The position numbers and the translations under genes are program-made. From assembly GCF_000723405.1 (NCBI RefSeq), contig NZ_CCAE010000001.1, positions 62,001 to 126,000 on the forward strand: DNA of 64,000 nucleotides. The letters run 5' to 3'. The notes beneath the pieces were generated by a model. That model was not told the origin of the DNA. It did no database searches and saw only the letters and a program-made list of their open reading frames with translations. The DNA comes from Hydrogenophaga intermedia (GTDB taxonomy: Bacteria > Pseudomonadota > Gammaproteobacteria > Burkholderiales > Burkholderiaceae_C). This document shows positions 9,795 to 19,979 of the stretch, piece by piece. Each line of letters begins with the position of its first letter. The stretch's first letter is position 1.

Positions 9795-10577
9795 TCAGCT
9801 CAATTCATTGCGGTAGTGCCGGGTGTCGGTGCGGTAGAGGCCGCGCCGCAGTTCCATGGGCGTGTCGTTGTAGGTGTAGGAAAGGCGTTCCACGCTGAGC
9901 AGCGGGTGGCCTTCGGCGATGTTCAGGCGTTCGGCGGTGTCGGCGTCGGCCGCCACCGCCTTGAGTTTCTCGACCGCGCGCACCATGCGAACGCCGAACT
10001 GCGATTCGAACAACGCGTACATGGGGCCGGTGTCGCTGGCCAGCGCGTCGACGGTGAGGCCTTTGAACGGGCCGCCGGGCAGCCAGATCTCTTCGAGGAT
10101 GGCAGGCGTGCCGCCAAAGGCCAGCACGCGGCGCACCAGCAGCACCGGGTCGCCACTGCGCAGGCCCAGCGGGCGCGCCACCTCGGCGGGGGCGCGCAGG
10201 CGGCGGCAGTCGATGATGCGGCGCTCGGCCGGGCCCTGGTCGTCCAGCGTGCCCTGGTCGGGCAATAGCCGCAGGAAGCGGAACTGGATGTGCTGTTCGG
10301 CGTGCGTTGCCACGAACGTCCCCTTGCCCTGGCGGCGCACCAGCAGGTTGTCGGTGGCGAGTTCGTCGATGGCCTTGCGCACGGTGCCCTGGCTCACCTT
10401 GAAGCGCGCCGCGAGTTCGAACTCGCTCGGGATCAGGTCGCCGGGCTTCCATTCGCCGGCCTGCAGGCTGCGCAGGATCAGCCCCTTGATCTGCTGGTAC
10501 AGCGGGCTGAACGCGGGCGCGACCGAGTCGGCGCTGGCGTCGGGGCTGGGGTCTTGGGGTGGAGGCGTGGTGGCCAT
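9795..10577 (-). CDS. GntR/HutC-family regulator with UTRA ligand domain
   Basis: A 260-residue DNA-binding regulator: winged helix from about residue 24 (SPLYQQIKGLILRSL, with the recognition region FKVSQGTVRKAIDEL) followed by a UTRA effector-binding domain ending in LRRGLYRTDTRHYRNELS. It diverges from mdh and sits between the sdh and mdh-acnB groups, so control of TCA genes by an organic acid is a reasonable inference. I chose the ATG at 10577 because ATG codons at 10601 and 10616 lie close to the AT-rich palindrome that looks like this gene's own -10 region. The longer start would give 273 residues. Confidence 0.85.
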   Translation of the reverse strand: MATTPPPQDPSPDASADSVAPAFSPLYQQIKGLILRSLQAGEWKPGDLIPSEFELAARFKVSQGTVRKAIDELATDNLLVRRQGKGTFVATHAEQHIQFRFLRLLPDQGTLDDQGPAERRIIDCRRLRAPAEVARPLGLRSGDPVLLVRRVLAFGGTPAILEEIWLPGGPFKGLTVDALASDTGPMYALFESQFGVRMVRAVEKLKAVAADADTAERLNIAEGHPLLSVERLSYTYNDTPMELRRGLYRTDTRHYRNELS

Positions 10578-10617
10578 GGGAGGGCGTTGCGGCGCCAACA
10601 TGGGGCGTTGAATCATA

Positions 10618-10637
10618 TCTTATATAAGACATAAGAC
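10618..10637. promoter_or_regulatory. Palindromic operator between gntR-type gene and mdh
   Basis: TCTTATATAAGA (10618-10629) is a perfect 12-bp palindrome. A heptamer ATAAGAC is repeated in tandem at 10624-10630 and 10631-10637. The AT-rich block stands out in GC-rich DNA, overlaps a TATATA suited to be the -10 of the regulator gene, and lies just upstream of the mdh promoter. GntR/HutC proteins bind such palindromes, so autoregulation plus control of mdh is likely. Confidence 0.6.
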
Positions 10638-10640
10638 AAA

Positions 10641-10670
10641 TTGACTGCCTAGGGTTCACCCGGGTAAACT
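10641..10670 (+). promoter_or_regulatory. Sigma-70-type promoter of mdh
   Basis: TTGACT (10641-10646) and TAAACT (10665-10670) are separated by 18 bases, about 100 bases upstream of the mdh start. The -35 abuts the palindromic operator, so a bound regulator could block or recruit RNA polymerase. Confidence 0.6.
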
Positions 10671-10777
10671 CGCCGTCCGTCACCCGACCCGCCCAGCCCG
10701 CTCGCCAAGCGCTTTCTGGCGCAGCGCCGGTGCCCGCGGTTGCCACGCTTTCCAACCCCATCCCTGGAGTCCTCCCC

Positions 10778-11764
<987 letters not shown>

Positions 11765-11781
11765 TTCCCACACCGCCCGCG

Positions 11782-12558
11782 ATGGCCGACTGGAACCCCG
11801 CGCTCTACAGCCGCTACGAGGACGAACGCACCCGTCCCGCGCAGGAGCTGTTGGCGCGCGTTCCACTGGCCTCGCCGCGGCGGGTGGTGGACCTGGGCTG
11901 CGGACCCGGCAATTCCACCGAGCTGCTGGTGCAGCGCTACCCCGATGCCCAGGTGCCGGGCATCGACACTTCCCAGGCCATGCTCGAGAGCGCGCGCCAG
12001 CGCCTGCCAGGCGTGGCCTTTGCGCTGGGCGACATCGCCAACTGGCAACCCGAAGGCGCGCCCGACCTCATCTACGCCAACGCCGCCCTGCAGTGGGTGC
12101 CAGGGCACGAGGTGCTCTTTCCCCGGCTGTTCGGCCTGCTGGCCCCGGGCGGTGTGCTCGCGGTGCAGATGCCGGACAACCTCGACGAACCCAGCCACCG
12201 CCTGATGCGCGAAGTGGCGGCTGAGCCGGCCTACGCCGGATGCATCGGCGATGCGAGCCGCCTGCGCGAGCCGCGCCGGCCCATCGCCGACTACTACGAC
12301 CTGCTGGCGAAGGACGCCGTGCAGGTCGATGCCTGGCACACCGTCTACCAGCACCGCATGGAGTCTGCCGGCGCGATCGTCGAATGGGTGAGCGCGACCG
12401 GCCTGCGCCCGTTCGTCGATCCCCTGAACGCCGAGCTGCGCACGCGCTTCCTGGCCGACTACGAACGCCGCATCGACGCCGCGTATCCGCCTCGCGCCGA
12501 TGGCCGCCGCCTGCTGGCCTTTCCGCGCCTTTTCATCGTGGCGCGCCGCCCGTCATGA
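11782..12558 (+). CDS. tam: Trans-aconitate 2-methyltransferase
   Basis: SAM-dependent methyltransferase of 258 residues. [15 protein letters not shown] is the SAM-binding motif I, and [24 protein letters not shown] is the usual Tam start. The enzyme methylates trans-aconitate, a spontaneous isomer of cis-aconitate that inhibits aconitase. Lying two genes before acnB, the context matches the detoxifying role. Its stop overlaps the next start by four bases (ATGA). Confidence 0.92.
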   Translation: MADWNPALYSRYEDERTRPAQELLARVPLASPRRVVDLGCGPGNSTELLVQRYPDAQVPGIDTSQAMLESARQRLPGVAFALGDIANWQPEGAPDLIYANAALQWVPGHEVLFPRLFGLLAPGGVLAVQMPDNLDEPSHRLMREVAAEPAYAGCIGDASRLREPRRPIADYYDLLAKDAVQVDAWHTVYQHRMESAGAIVEWVSATGLRPFVDPLNAELRTRFLADYERRIDAAYPPRADGRRLLAFPRLFIVARRPS

Positions 12559-13541
12559 CCGCCGCCGCTCACCCCCGTGACGTGCTGCTGGGCGCCCAGG
12601 CCGGCGCCGTGGTGCTGCCCGTGTGCGACCACTACAGCGGCGTCGAGGCGCGCATGCGCAAGAGCCTGGCGCTGCAGACCGAGCTTGCCGCCGAATTCGG
12701 CGCCTGTGTGTTCGACGTCACCCTCGATTGCGAGGATGGCGCCCCCGTGGGCGGCGAGGCTGAGCACGCCGCGCTGGTGACCGAGCTCGCGCTGTCCGCG
12801 CCCGCCGGCGCGCGTGTCGCGGTGCGCGTGCACGCGGTCGACCACCCGGCCTTTGAGGCCGACATCGCGCACATCGTGGGCCGCGCTGGCGCGCGGCTGT
12901 GCCACGTGATGCTGCCCAAGGTCGAGACCGTGTCCGACCTCGATCGCGCCGCCGCCTTGCTCGACGCCGCCGGTGCACACGACCTGCCGCTGCACGCGCT
13001 GATCGAATCGCCCGCTGCCGTGCACCGCGCCTTCGACATCGCCGCGCACCCGCGTCTGCAAAGCCTGAGCTTCGGCCTGATGGACTTCGTCTCCGCCCAC
13101 GGCGGCGCCATTCCTTCGGCTGGCATGAGCTCGCAAGGCCAGTTCACGCACCCCTTGGTGCTGCGCGCGAAGATCGAAATCGCCAGTGCCTGCCACGCGC
13201 ACGGCAAGGTGCCCGCGCACGGCGTGGTCACCGAGTTCAAGGACGTGGCCGCGCTGCAGGACAGCGCCCGCCGCGCCGCACACGAACTCGGCTTCACCCG
13301 CATGTGGAGCATCCACCCCGACCAGATCCGCCCCATCGTCGCGGCCTTCGCGCCAGCGGCTGATGAGGTGGACGAAGCCGCCACCGTCATCGAGCGCGCC
13401 GCCGCCGCGGCCTGGGCCCCCGTGCAGGTGGCCGGCCGCCTGCACGACCGCGCGAGCTACCGCTACTACTGGCAAGTGCTGGAGCGCGCGCAGCGCACCG
13501 GCCGCCGCCTGCCCGAGCCCGTGCACGCCCTGTTCACCTGA
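12555..13541 (+). CDS. HpcH/HpaI aldolase - citrate lyase beta-like (CoA-ester lyase)
   Basis: A 328-residue protein of the CitE-like TIM-barrel family. [10 protein letters not shown] holds the acidic residues expected near Mg2+, [10 protein letters not shown] and LIESPAAV hold the metal-ligand glutamates, and [12 protein letters not shown] is a conserved family block. Relatives cleave citryl-, malyl- or citramalyl-CoA. No citrate-lyase alpha or gamma genes are nearby, so true citrate lyase is unlikely; the substrate is unknown. Its place between tam and acnB is a recurrent Burkholderiales arrangement. Confidence 0.85.
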   Translation: MTAAAHPRDVLLGAQAGAVVLPVCDHYSGVEARMRKSLALQTELAAEFGACVFDVTLDCEDGAPVGGEAEHAALVTELALSAPAGARVAVRVHAVDHPAFEADIAHIVGRAGARLCHVMLPKVETVSDLDRAAALLDAAGAHDLPLHALIESPAAVHRAFDIAAHPRLQSLSFGLMDFVSAHGGAIPSAGMSSQGQFTHPLVLRAKIEIASACHAHGKVPAHGVVTEFKDVAALQDSARRAAHELGFTRMWSIHPDQIRPIVAAFAPAADEVDEAATVIERAAAAAWAPVQVAGRLHDRASYRYYWQVLERAQRTGRRLPEPVHALFT

Positions 13542-13578
13542 CCCCCTTTTTTGCCAGTCCCCCACGGAGAACCCCCCC

Positions 13579-16197
13579 ATGTCCAACTTCCTCGCCGACT
13601 ACCGCGCCCACGCCGCCGAACGCGCCGCGCTGGGCATCCCGCCGCTGCCGCTGTCCGCGCAGCAGGTGGCCGAGCTGATCGAGCTGATCAAGGCCCCGCC
13701 GGCCGGCGAAGACGCCTTCCTGCTGGACCTGCTCACCCACCGCGTGCCGCCCGGCGTGGACGACGCCGCCAAGGTCAAGGCCAGCTTCCTGGCCGCCGTC
13801 GCGCACGGGGACCTGAAGGTGGGCCTGGTGAGCAAGGCCAAGGCCACCGAGCTGCTGGGCACCATGGTGGGTGGCTACAACGTGCACCCGCTGATCGAGC
13901 TGCTCGACGACGCCGACGTGGCGGCCGTGGCCGCCGATGCGCTGAAGAAGACGCTGCTGATGTTCGACTTCTTCAACGACGTGGCCGCCAAGGCCAAGGC
14001 CGGCAACACCCACGCGCAGGGCGTGATGAAGAGCTGGGCCGAGGCCGAGTGGTTCACCTCCCGCCCCGAAGTGCCCAAGTCCATCACCGTCACCGTCTTC
14101 AAGGTGCCCGGCGAAACCAACACCGACGACCTCTCGCCCGCGCCCGACGCCTGGAGCCGCCCCGACATCCCGCTGCACTACCTGGCGATGCTGAAGAACA
14201 CGCGCGGGGACTTCGGCGCGCCAGGCGGTGCGGTCTTCAAGCCCGAGGAAGACGGCAAGCGCGGCCCGATGCAATTCATCGACGACCTGAAGAAGAAGGG
14301 CCACGTCGTGGCGTACGTGGGCGACGTCGTGGGCACCGGTTCAAGCCGCAAGTCGGCCACCAACAGCGTGATCTGGGCCACCGGCCAGGACATCCCCTTC
14401 GTGCCCAACAAGCGCTTCGGCGGTGTCACCCTTGGCGGCAAGATCGCCCCCATCTTCTTCAACACGCAGGAAGACTCGGGCTCGCTGCCGATCGAGGTGG
14501 ACGTGTCCAAGCTCGAGATGGGCGACGTGATCGAGGTGCTGCCCTACGACGGCAAGCTGACCAAGAACGGCGCCACCGTGGCCGAGTTCAAGCTCAAGAG
14601 CGATGTGCTGTTCGACGAGGTGCGCGCTGGCGGCCGCATCAACCTCATCATCGGCCGCAGCCTCACCGCCAAGGCCCGTGAATTCCTGGGCCTGCCGGCC
14701 TCCACCGTGTTCCGCCTGCCGCAGGCGCCCGTGGCCACCAAGGCTGGCTTCACCTTGGCGCAGAAGATGGTGGGCCGCGCCGTCGGCCTGCCCGAAGGCC
14801 AGGGCGTGCGCCCGGGCACCTACTGCGAGCCGCGCATGACCACCGTGGGCAGCCAGGACACCACCGGCCCCATGACGCGCGACGAACTGAAAGACCTGGC
14901 CTGCCTGGGCTTCAGCGCCGACATGGTGATGCAGTCGTTCTGCCACACCGCCGCCTACCCCAAGCCGGTGGACGTTAAGACCCACCGCGAGCTGCCCGCG
15001 TTCATCAGCAACCGCGGCGGCGTGGCCCTGCGCCCGGGCGACGGCGTGATCCACAGCTGGCTCAACCGCCTGCTGCTGCCCGACACCGTGGGCACCGGCG
15101 GCGACTCGCACACCCGCTTCCCCATCGGCATCAGCTTCCCCGCCGGCTCTGGCCTGGTGGCCTTCGGCGCCGCCACCGGCGTGATGCCGCTGGACATGCC
15201 CGAGAGCGTGCTGGTGCGCTTCAAGGGCCAGATGCAGCCCGGTGTGACCCTGCGTGACCTGGTGCACGCCATTCCCTACGCCGCCATCAAGGCCGGCCTG
15301 CTCACCGTGGCCAAGGCCGGCAAGAAGAACATCTTCTCCGGCCGCATCCTCGAAATCGAAGGCCTGCCCGACCTGAAGGTGGAACAGGCCTTCGAACTGT
15401 CTGACGCCAGTGCCGAGCGCTCCGCCGCCGGCTGCACGATCAAGCTCAACAAGGAGCCCGTGATCGAGTACCTGAACTCGAACGTCGTGCTCATGAAGAA
15501 CATGATCGCCGAGGGCTACCAGGACAAGCGCACGCTGGAGCGCCGCATCCAGAAGGTGCAGGAATGGCTGGCCAACCCGCAGCTGCTGGAGGCCGACAAG
15601 GACGCCGAGTACGCCGCCGTCATCGAGATCGACCTGAATGAGCTGAAGGAGCCCGTGCTCTGCTGCCCCAACGACCCGGACGACGCCAAGCTGCTGTCCG
15701 ACGTGGCCGGCACCAAGATCGACGAGGCCTTCATCGGCTCGTGCATGACCAACATCGGCCACTTCCGCGCCGCGGCCAAGCTGCTGGGCGGCCAGCGCGA
15801 CATCCCGGTGAAGCTCTGGGTGGCCCCGCCCACCAAGATGGACCAGAACGAGCTCATCAAGGAAGGCCACTACGCCGCCTTCGGCACCGCCGGTGCGCGC
15901 ACCGAAATGCCGGGCTGCAGCCTGTGCATGGGCAACCAGGCGCAGGTGCGTGAGGGGGCGACCGTGGTGTCCACCAGCACCCGCAACTTCCCCAACCGCC
16001 TGGGCAAGAACACCAACGTGTTCCTGGCCTCGGCCGAACTGGCGGCCATCGCGTCCAAGCTGGGCCACCTCCCGACCGTGGCCGAGTACCACGCCGAGAT
16101 GGGGATCATCAACAAGGACGCCGCCAGCGTGTACCGCTACATGAACTTCGACCAGATCGAGGAGTACGCGGAGACGGCGAAGGGTGTGACGGTTTGA
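13579..16197 (+). CDS. acnB: Bifunctional aconitate hydratase 2 / 2-methylisocitrate dehydratase
   Basis: Aconitase B, 872 residues, with the N-terminal HEAT-like domain unique to AcnB ([21 protein letters not shown]), a swivel domain in second place, then the cluster-bearing core. Cluster cysteines are in [13 protein letters not shown] and [11 protein letters not shown]. It interconverts citrate and isocitrate and can dehydrate 2-methylisocitrate; apo-AcnB binds mRNA in related bacteria. It ends the plus-strand TCA run and meets a minus-strand sRNA candidate 28 bases past its stop. Confidence 0.97.
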   Translation: MSNFLADYRAHAAERAALGIPPLPLSAQQVAELIELIKAPPAGEDAFLLDLLTHRVPPGVDDAAKVKASFLAAVAHGDLKVGLVSKAKATELLGTMVGGYNVHPLIELLDDADVAAVAADALKKTLLMFDFFNDVAAKAKAGNTHAQGVMKSWAEAEWFTSRPEVPKSITVTVFKVPGETNTDDLSPAPDAWSRPDIPLHYLAMLKNTRGDFGAPGGAVFKPEEDGKRGPMQFIDDLKKKGHVVAYVGDVVGTGSSRKSATNSVIWATGQDIPFVPNKRFGGVTLGGKIAPIFFNTQEDSGSLPIEVDVSKLEMGDVIEVLPYDGKLTKNGATVAEFKLKSDVLFDEVRAGGRINLIIGRSLTAKAREFLGLPASTVFRLPQAPVATKAGFTLAQKMVGRAVGLPEGQGVRPGTYCEPRMTTVGSQDTTGPMTRDELKDLACLGFSADMVMQSFCHTAAYPKPVDVKTHRELPAFISNRGGVALRPGDGVIHSWLNRLLLPDTVGTGGDSHTRFPIGISFPAGSGLVAFGAATGVMPLDMPESVLVRFKGQMQPGVTLRDLVHAIPYAAIKAGLLTVAKAGKKNIFSGRILEIEGLPDLKVEQAFELSDASAERSAAGCTIKLNKEPVIEYLNSNVVLMKNMIAEGYQDKRTLERRIQKVQEWLANPQLLEADKDAEYAAVIEIDLNELKEPVLCCPNDPDDAKLLSDVAGTKIDEAFIGSCMTNIGHFRAAAKLLGGQRDIPVKLWVAPPTKMDQNELIKEGHYAAFGTAGARTEMPGCSLCMGNQAQVREGATVVSTSTRNFPNRLGKNTNVFLASAELAAIASKLGHLPTVAEYHAEMGIINKDAASVYRYMNFDQIEEYAETAKGVTV

Positions 16198-16224
16198 GGT
16201 TTGGCGGCTGAAGGGCCGCGCGGG

Positions 16225-16293
16225 AAATAAAAAAGGGCGCGTCAGCTGCTGACGCGCCCGTAACCAACAATCAATGGCAACTGCGATAGTTGG
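16225..16293 (-). ncRNA. Candidate small RNA with its own promoter and terminator
   Basis: On the minus strand a perfect TATAAT (16300-16305) is followed about seven bases on by a 65-70 nt unit: a short hairpin CAACT-ATCGC-AGTTG, an unpaired linker containing ATTGATTGTTGG, and a terminator stem (arms 16235-16246 and 16248-16259) followed by T6ATTT. No open frame lies between promoter and terminator, and no neighbouring gene needs the terminator, since degP ends 440 bases upstream. The layout is that of a Hfq-type sRNA. The -35 (CTGTCT) is poor. It is convergent with acnB. The sequence is not one I recognise. Confidence 0.5.
16235..16259 (-). terminator. Intrinsic terminator, minus strand
   Basis: GGGCGCGTCAGC / GCTGACGCGCCC around a central base, with an A6 tract at 16229-16234 on the plus strand, i.e. 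T6 on the minus transcript. There is no T run in the plus direction, so it serves minus-strand RNA; on plus-strand acnB mRNA it could only act as a 3' hairpin. Confidence 0.85.
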
Positions 16294-16305
16294 GGTTTCA
16301 TTATA

Positions 16306-16698
16306 GGCAAAAAGCCCCCCGCAGACAGCCGCCACCGAGCTTCCAAGCCCTGTCGCCGGGCCGCAACAGGGCAGTTGTTTACAGCTTATTCACAGGCTCT
16401 GGGTACGAGCTGTGCAGCGGCTGTGGATCAGACTGGGACAAGGCGGCAAGGGCTCCCGCATCGTGAATTCGGGGCCCATGAAGCCGCTCCAATCTGTGGA
16501 CAACGTGTGTGATTTTATCGAATCCGGTCATCAGTGACTGAATTCGCGTTAGTGCTGACTAACCTTCGTGCTGACCGACCGGTCGATCGGTCTCGGCGAC
16601 CCGTGGCGCCCCCGAAACACTTGGCGACAGACGGCGCAGATGCCCAGTGAGGGCCGGGGTTATTGGCCCAAGTTCCCCAAAAGCCGCTCCACGACCAT
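16306..16698. other. Gene-free gap with DnaA-box-like sites
   Basis: No credible coding frame on either strand. It holds a perfect DnaA box TTATTCACA (16386-16394) and two one-mismatch boxes in the opposite orientation, TGTGGATCA (16422-16430) and TGTGGACAA (16495-16503). It also holds a direct repeat GTGCTGAC (about 16552 and 16569) and a GACCGA...TCGGTC palindrome at 16573-16592. dnaA, dnaN, rpmH or gyrB are not adjacent, so this is not the standard origin context. Confidence 0.45.
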
Positions 16699-18186
16699 TC
16701 ACCGGGCCTGCGGGCGCACGACCGCGTACTGCGCCCACTCGCCCCTGCGCAGCAGCAGATTCACGGGCTTGTTCTTCTCCAGTCGCGCGAGCGCCGCTTC
16801 CACATCTTTCACCGACGACACCTCGGTATTGGCCACGGCCACGATGACGTCGCCTTCGCGCAGGCCGGCGCGCGTGGCAGGTCCGGTGACGCCCATGACG
16901 CGCACACCGCCACGAACCTTGAGGGCCTTGGCCTCGTCGGCACTGAGTTCCGCCAGCGTCAAGCCCAGCGACTGCACCGCGTTGCTGCTGGGCACGGGGG
17001 TGGGCTCGGGTGCCGCTGCGCGGGCCTCGGGACGCTCGGGCTCGAGTTCGGCGACCACGATGTTGAGGTCCCGCTGGCTCCCCCGGCGCAACACCGTCAT
17101 GGCGCTGCGCGTGCCCGGCTTGGTGTTGCCCACCAGGCGCGGCAGATCGACCGACTTGTCGATCTCCTTGCCGTCGAATTTGAGAATGATGTCGCCCGGC
17201 TCCACACCCGCCTTGGCGGCCGGCGAATCGGGTTCCACGCCACGCACCAGCGCCCCCTTGGGTTGCGCCATTCCCAGCGACTCGGCCACCTCTTTGCTGA
17301 CCTGGTCGATGCGCACGCCGATGCGACCACGCGTGACGCGGCCGCTGGTGCGCAACTCGTTGGACACGCGCACGGCCTCGTCGATGGGGATCGCGAAGGA
17401 GATGCCCTGGAAGCCCCCCGATCGCGAGTAGATCTGGCTGTTGATGCCCACCACCTCGCCGCGCATGTTGATCAGCGGCCCGCCCGAATTGCCCGGGTTG
17501 ATGGCCACGTCGGTCTGGATGAAGGGCAGGTAGTCGCCCGTGTCGCGCTGCTTGGCGCTTACGATGCCGGCCGTGACGGTGTTCTCCAGGCCGAAGGGCG
17601 AGCCGATGGCCATCACCCATTCGCCCACGCGCAGACGGTTGATGTCACCCACCTTCACGGGCACGAGGCCAGTGGCTTCAATCTTGACCACCGCCACGTC
17701 GGTTCGCGTGTCCGCGCCCACGATACGGGCCTTGAACTCGCGCTTGTCCGTGAGCGTCACGATCACCTCGTCGGCGCCATCCACCACATGGGCGTTGGTC
17801 ATGACGAAGCCGTCCGCGCTCAGCACGAAGCCCGAGCCCACGCCGCGGGGACGCGCTTCGTCGGACGGTGGGCCCTGGCGCGGGCCGCGCGGCACCACGC
17901 CCGGCGGGATGGGAATGCCGAAGCGGCGGAAGAACTCGAGCATCTCTTCGTCCGGGCCCCCCTCGGCGCCGCCACGCGCCGAGGCCCGCTCGAGCGTGCG
18001 GATGTTGACCACCGAAGGGCCGACAAGGTCGACCAGATCGGTGAAGTCAGGCAGGCCGCGCGCATTGGTCGTAGGCGCCTGCGCCAAGGCGGGCGCGGGC
18101 GTCAGCACGGCGGCCGATCCGGCGACACCGAACGCAGTGGCCAGGGCCAGGGCTTGCAAGGAAAGGCGGAATCGGACGGCGGACAT
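16699..18186 (-). CDS. degP: Periplasmic DegP/MucD-type serine protease
   Basis: A 495-residue HtrA-family protease/chaperone that degrades misfolded envelope proteins. It has a signal peptide to about residue 36 (ALAQA), the protease domain with the triad His133 (TNAHVV), Asp163 (RTDVAVV) and Ser234 (GNSGGP), then two PDZ domains (about 280-370 and 410-485). I prefer the ATG at 18186, which has AAAGGAAG eight bases upstream, over the ATG at 18216 that overlaps the rseB stop. As the last gene of rpoE-rseA-rseB-degP it corresponds to mucD: it dampens sigma-E signalling and belongs to the stress regulon. Confidence 0.94.
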   Translation of the reverse strand: MSAVRFRLSLQALALATAFGVAGSAAVLTPAPALAQAPTTNARGLPDFTDLVDLVGPSVVNIRTLERASARGGAEGGPDEEMLEFFRRFGIPIPPGVVPRGPRQGPPSDEARPRGVGSGFVLSADGFVMTNAHVVDGADEVIVTLTDKREFKARIVGADTRTDVAVVKIEATGLVPVKVGDINRLRVGEWVMAIGSPFGLENTVTAGIVSAKQRDTGDYLPFIQTDVAINPGNSGGPLINMRGEVVGINSQIYSRSGGFQGISFAIPIDEAVRVSNELRTSGRVTRGRIGVRIDQVSKEVAESLGMAQPKGALVRGVEPDSPAAKAGVEPGDIILKFDGKEIDKSVDLPRLVGNTKPGTRSAMTVLRRGSQRDLNIVVAELEPERPEARAAAPEPTPVPSSNAVQSLGLTLAELSADEAKALKVRGGVRVMGVTGPATRAGLREGDVIVAVANTEVSSVKDVEAALARLEKNKPVNLLLRRGEWAQYAVVRPQAR

Positions 18187-18212
18187 CGGCAACTTCCTTT
18201 TTTGGTCAGGCT

Positions 18213-19292
18213 TCATCGGATCCGTTCGAGGGCATCAGCGAAACGCCGCAGGGTCGAGGTGGGCACCTCGCCCAACGCCGTCACCCAATGGTCGCCCACG
18301 CGACGGCTGACGGAATGCGTGGCACCCATGGCCACCTGTTCTTCGCTGCCATGGCGCTGCGCGTCGTAGGGCTCAACGAACAGCGACACGGACGCCAGGC
18401 CATCGGAAAACACCCACTGCATGGGCGCCTGCCCCGGCGACACCGAGCCGCCGGCCACTTCTCGCGTGTGACAACTCATGGCACTGAAGCCGGGGATCGG
18501 CTCTTTCAATTGCCAACCCTCTGCCTGCGGCGTCGTCTTGCGCAGTGCGGGCTTGACGACGTCGTAGCCCCGCGTGTCCTTCATCAGGCGCGCGAGCTTG
18601 TCCATGCTCACGGGTGCGTCGAGCTGCAGTTCGGAGAACGCCACCTGCTCCAGCACCTGGCCTTGCGCGCCGAGCGTCTGTAGCTTCACGATCAGGCCGG
18701 TTTTCTTCTCAGACCAGATGCGGTAGCCGAAGCGCCACTCGTCGCGCGGCACGATCTCCACCATGTCAGCCATGTGCCCTGCCACGCGCTGAGCACCCAC
18801 TTCGCGGGCACCGTAGTACTGGGCGACGGCGCTTGCTGGCGTGCGCAGCATGTCGGGGAAGACGCCGAGCGACTCGCGCTTCTCGACCATGGCCGTGCGG
18901 GTTTCGGGCTCGAAGGTGATCACCTCGCTATTGCGGCGGATGGTGGTGCGCGGCACGCCGGTGAGCGTCTCCACGCGCTCCATCTGCTGCGTACCATCGC
19001 ACACATGCCAGATCTTGGAGGCCGACATCGCGCTGCCGGAACTGACGACCAGCGTGCCGATGTAGGAGCGCTGGCGAGACGCCTCGTGCATGCGCGCGAG
19101 CCATTCGGTCACACTGCGCGCCGGGGCCACCCCAGGCGACACCGCCCCTTGAGCCAGTGCCGTCCCGCCCCAGCCACCGGCACAGGCCAAGACGATGAGA
19201 GCGGCACCCAATCGACGCAACCGCGGCGCGCGGATGTGGCAGACCCTGGAATGCGCGGTGGTGGGGTGAGCGGTCGTCATGGGCGCGGCCAT
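18213..19292 (-). CDS. rseB: Sigma-E regulatory protein RseB/MucB
   Basis: Periplasmic lipid/peptide sensor that binds RseA and shields it from DegS cleavage. The 359 residues include a long N-terminal signal region (hydrophobic residues about 28-47), the LolA-like large domain (RQRSYIGTLVVSSG onward) and the smaller C-terminal domain with the PMQWVFSDGLASVSLFVEPY block. Its start overlaps the rseA stop by one base (TGATG). An alternative start four codons in is equally plausible. Confidence 0.93.
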   Translation of the reverse strand: MAAPMTTAHPTTAHSRVCHIRAPRLRRLGAALIVLACAGGWGGTALAQGAVSPGVAPARSVTEWLARMHEASRQRSYIGTLVVSSGSAMSASKIWHVCDGTQQMERVETLTGVPRTTIRRNSEVITFEPETRTAMVEKRESLGVFPDMLRTPASAVAQYYGAREVGAQRVAGHMADMVEIVPRDEWRFGYRIWSEKKTGLIVKLQTLGAQGQVLEQVAFSELQLDAPVSMDKLARLMKDTRGYDVVKPALRKTTPQAEGWQLKEPIPGFSAMSCHTREVAGGSVSPGQAPMQWVFSDGLASVSLFVEPYDAQRHGSEEQVAMGATHSVSRRVGDHWVTALGEVPTSTLRRFADALERIR

Positions 19293-19951
19293 CAGCGTGC
19301 GTCCGTGTCGTAGGTGGCGTTGCGAATGAAGCCGGTCGAGGACTGGAACGCCGACATGCCGCCGTGCTGGCGGTGCTGGGACAGCAGGCGCTCAAGAGCC
19401 GGGTCGCGGATCAGCTTGCCTTGCGAAGTGGATACCACCACCGGCCGGGTGGGCATGGCGGCCACGGGAGCCGCAGACTGCGCCTCTGCGAGGGTGGTCG
19501 CCGGCGCGGTCGTGCGCTCCTGGGCGATCACAGGCCCCTGGTTGCCGCCAGGGGTACCCGTCAGCACGGTCCAGCCAACGGCGGCCACCGCCACCACGCT
19601 GGCCAGGCCTGACACCATCTTCCAGCGGAACAGGGCGTCGTTCGCGGCGGGTCCGCGCACGGCGCGAACCGGCATTGCCTCGGCATCGGCCGCGGGCTTG
19701 TGCTCGGCGTCGAGACGCTGGTTCAGCTCAGCCAGGAAATCCCGGGGCGCGCGGGCCGGCAGTACCGCCCCCTCGCCACGCAGCACTTCACCGATGAGCT
19801 GATAGCCGCGCCACTGGGCCAGGGGTTCGTCGCTCGCGCGACAGTGCGCGAACAGAGCGTCGAGTTCGTGCATGTCCAGGCGACCATCGCACAGGGCCGA
19901 CACGTGGTCGGCACCCTGAAGGGCCGGATCGGGGAAAGTGAACTGGTTCAT
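19292..19951 (-). CDS. rseA: Anti-sigma-E factor RseA
   Basis: Single-pass inner-membrane anti-sigma factor, 219 residues. The cytoplasmic N-terminus (VSALCDGRLDMHELDALFAH) is the sigma-binding domain, a membrane segment lies near residues 110-130 (MVSGLASVVAVAAVGWTVL), and the rest is periplasmic, where RseB binds. The start at 19951 (MNQFTFPDP) follows AGAGG; the frame is open further upstream but is not needed. Weak sequence conservation is normal for RseA; context makes the call. Confidence 0.9.
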   Translation of the reverse strand: MNQFTFPDPALQGADHVSALCDGRLDMHELDALFAHCRASDEPLAQWRGYQLIGEVLRGEGAVLPARAPRDFLAELNQRLDAEHKPAADAEAMPVRAVRGPAANDALFRWKMVSGLASVVAVAAVGWTVLTGTPGGNQGPVIAQERTTAPATTLAEAQSAAPVAAMPTRPVVVSTSQGKLIRDPALERLLSQHRQHGGMSAFQSSTGFIRNATYDTDAR

Positions 19952-19979
19952 CGGGGCAACCTCTGCGTGACTGACCAAC

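Noticed and set aside
14341-16335. Open frame of about 660 codons, minus strand
   Set aside because: Antisense to acnB with typical low-complexity composition; it also runs through the sRNA terminator.
16386-16503. Chromosomal replication origin
   Set aside because: Only one perfect DnaA box, no evident AT-rich unwinding region, and none of dnaA, dnaN, rpmH or gyrB beside it. Kept only as a DnaA-box cluster.
16573-16592. TetR-type operator (GACCGA...TCGGTC)
   Set aside because: Palindromic and suggestive, but no regulator or promoter is next to it; such GC-rich palindromes are frequent in this DNA.
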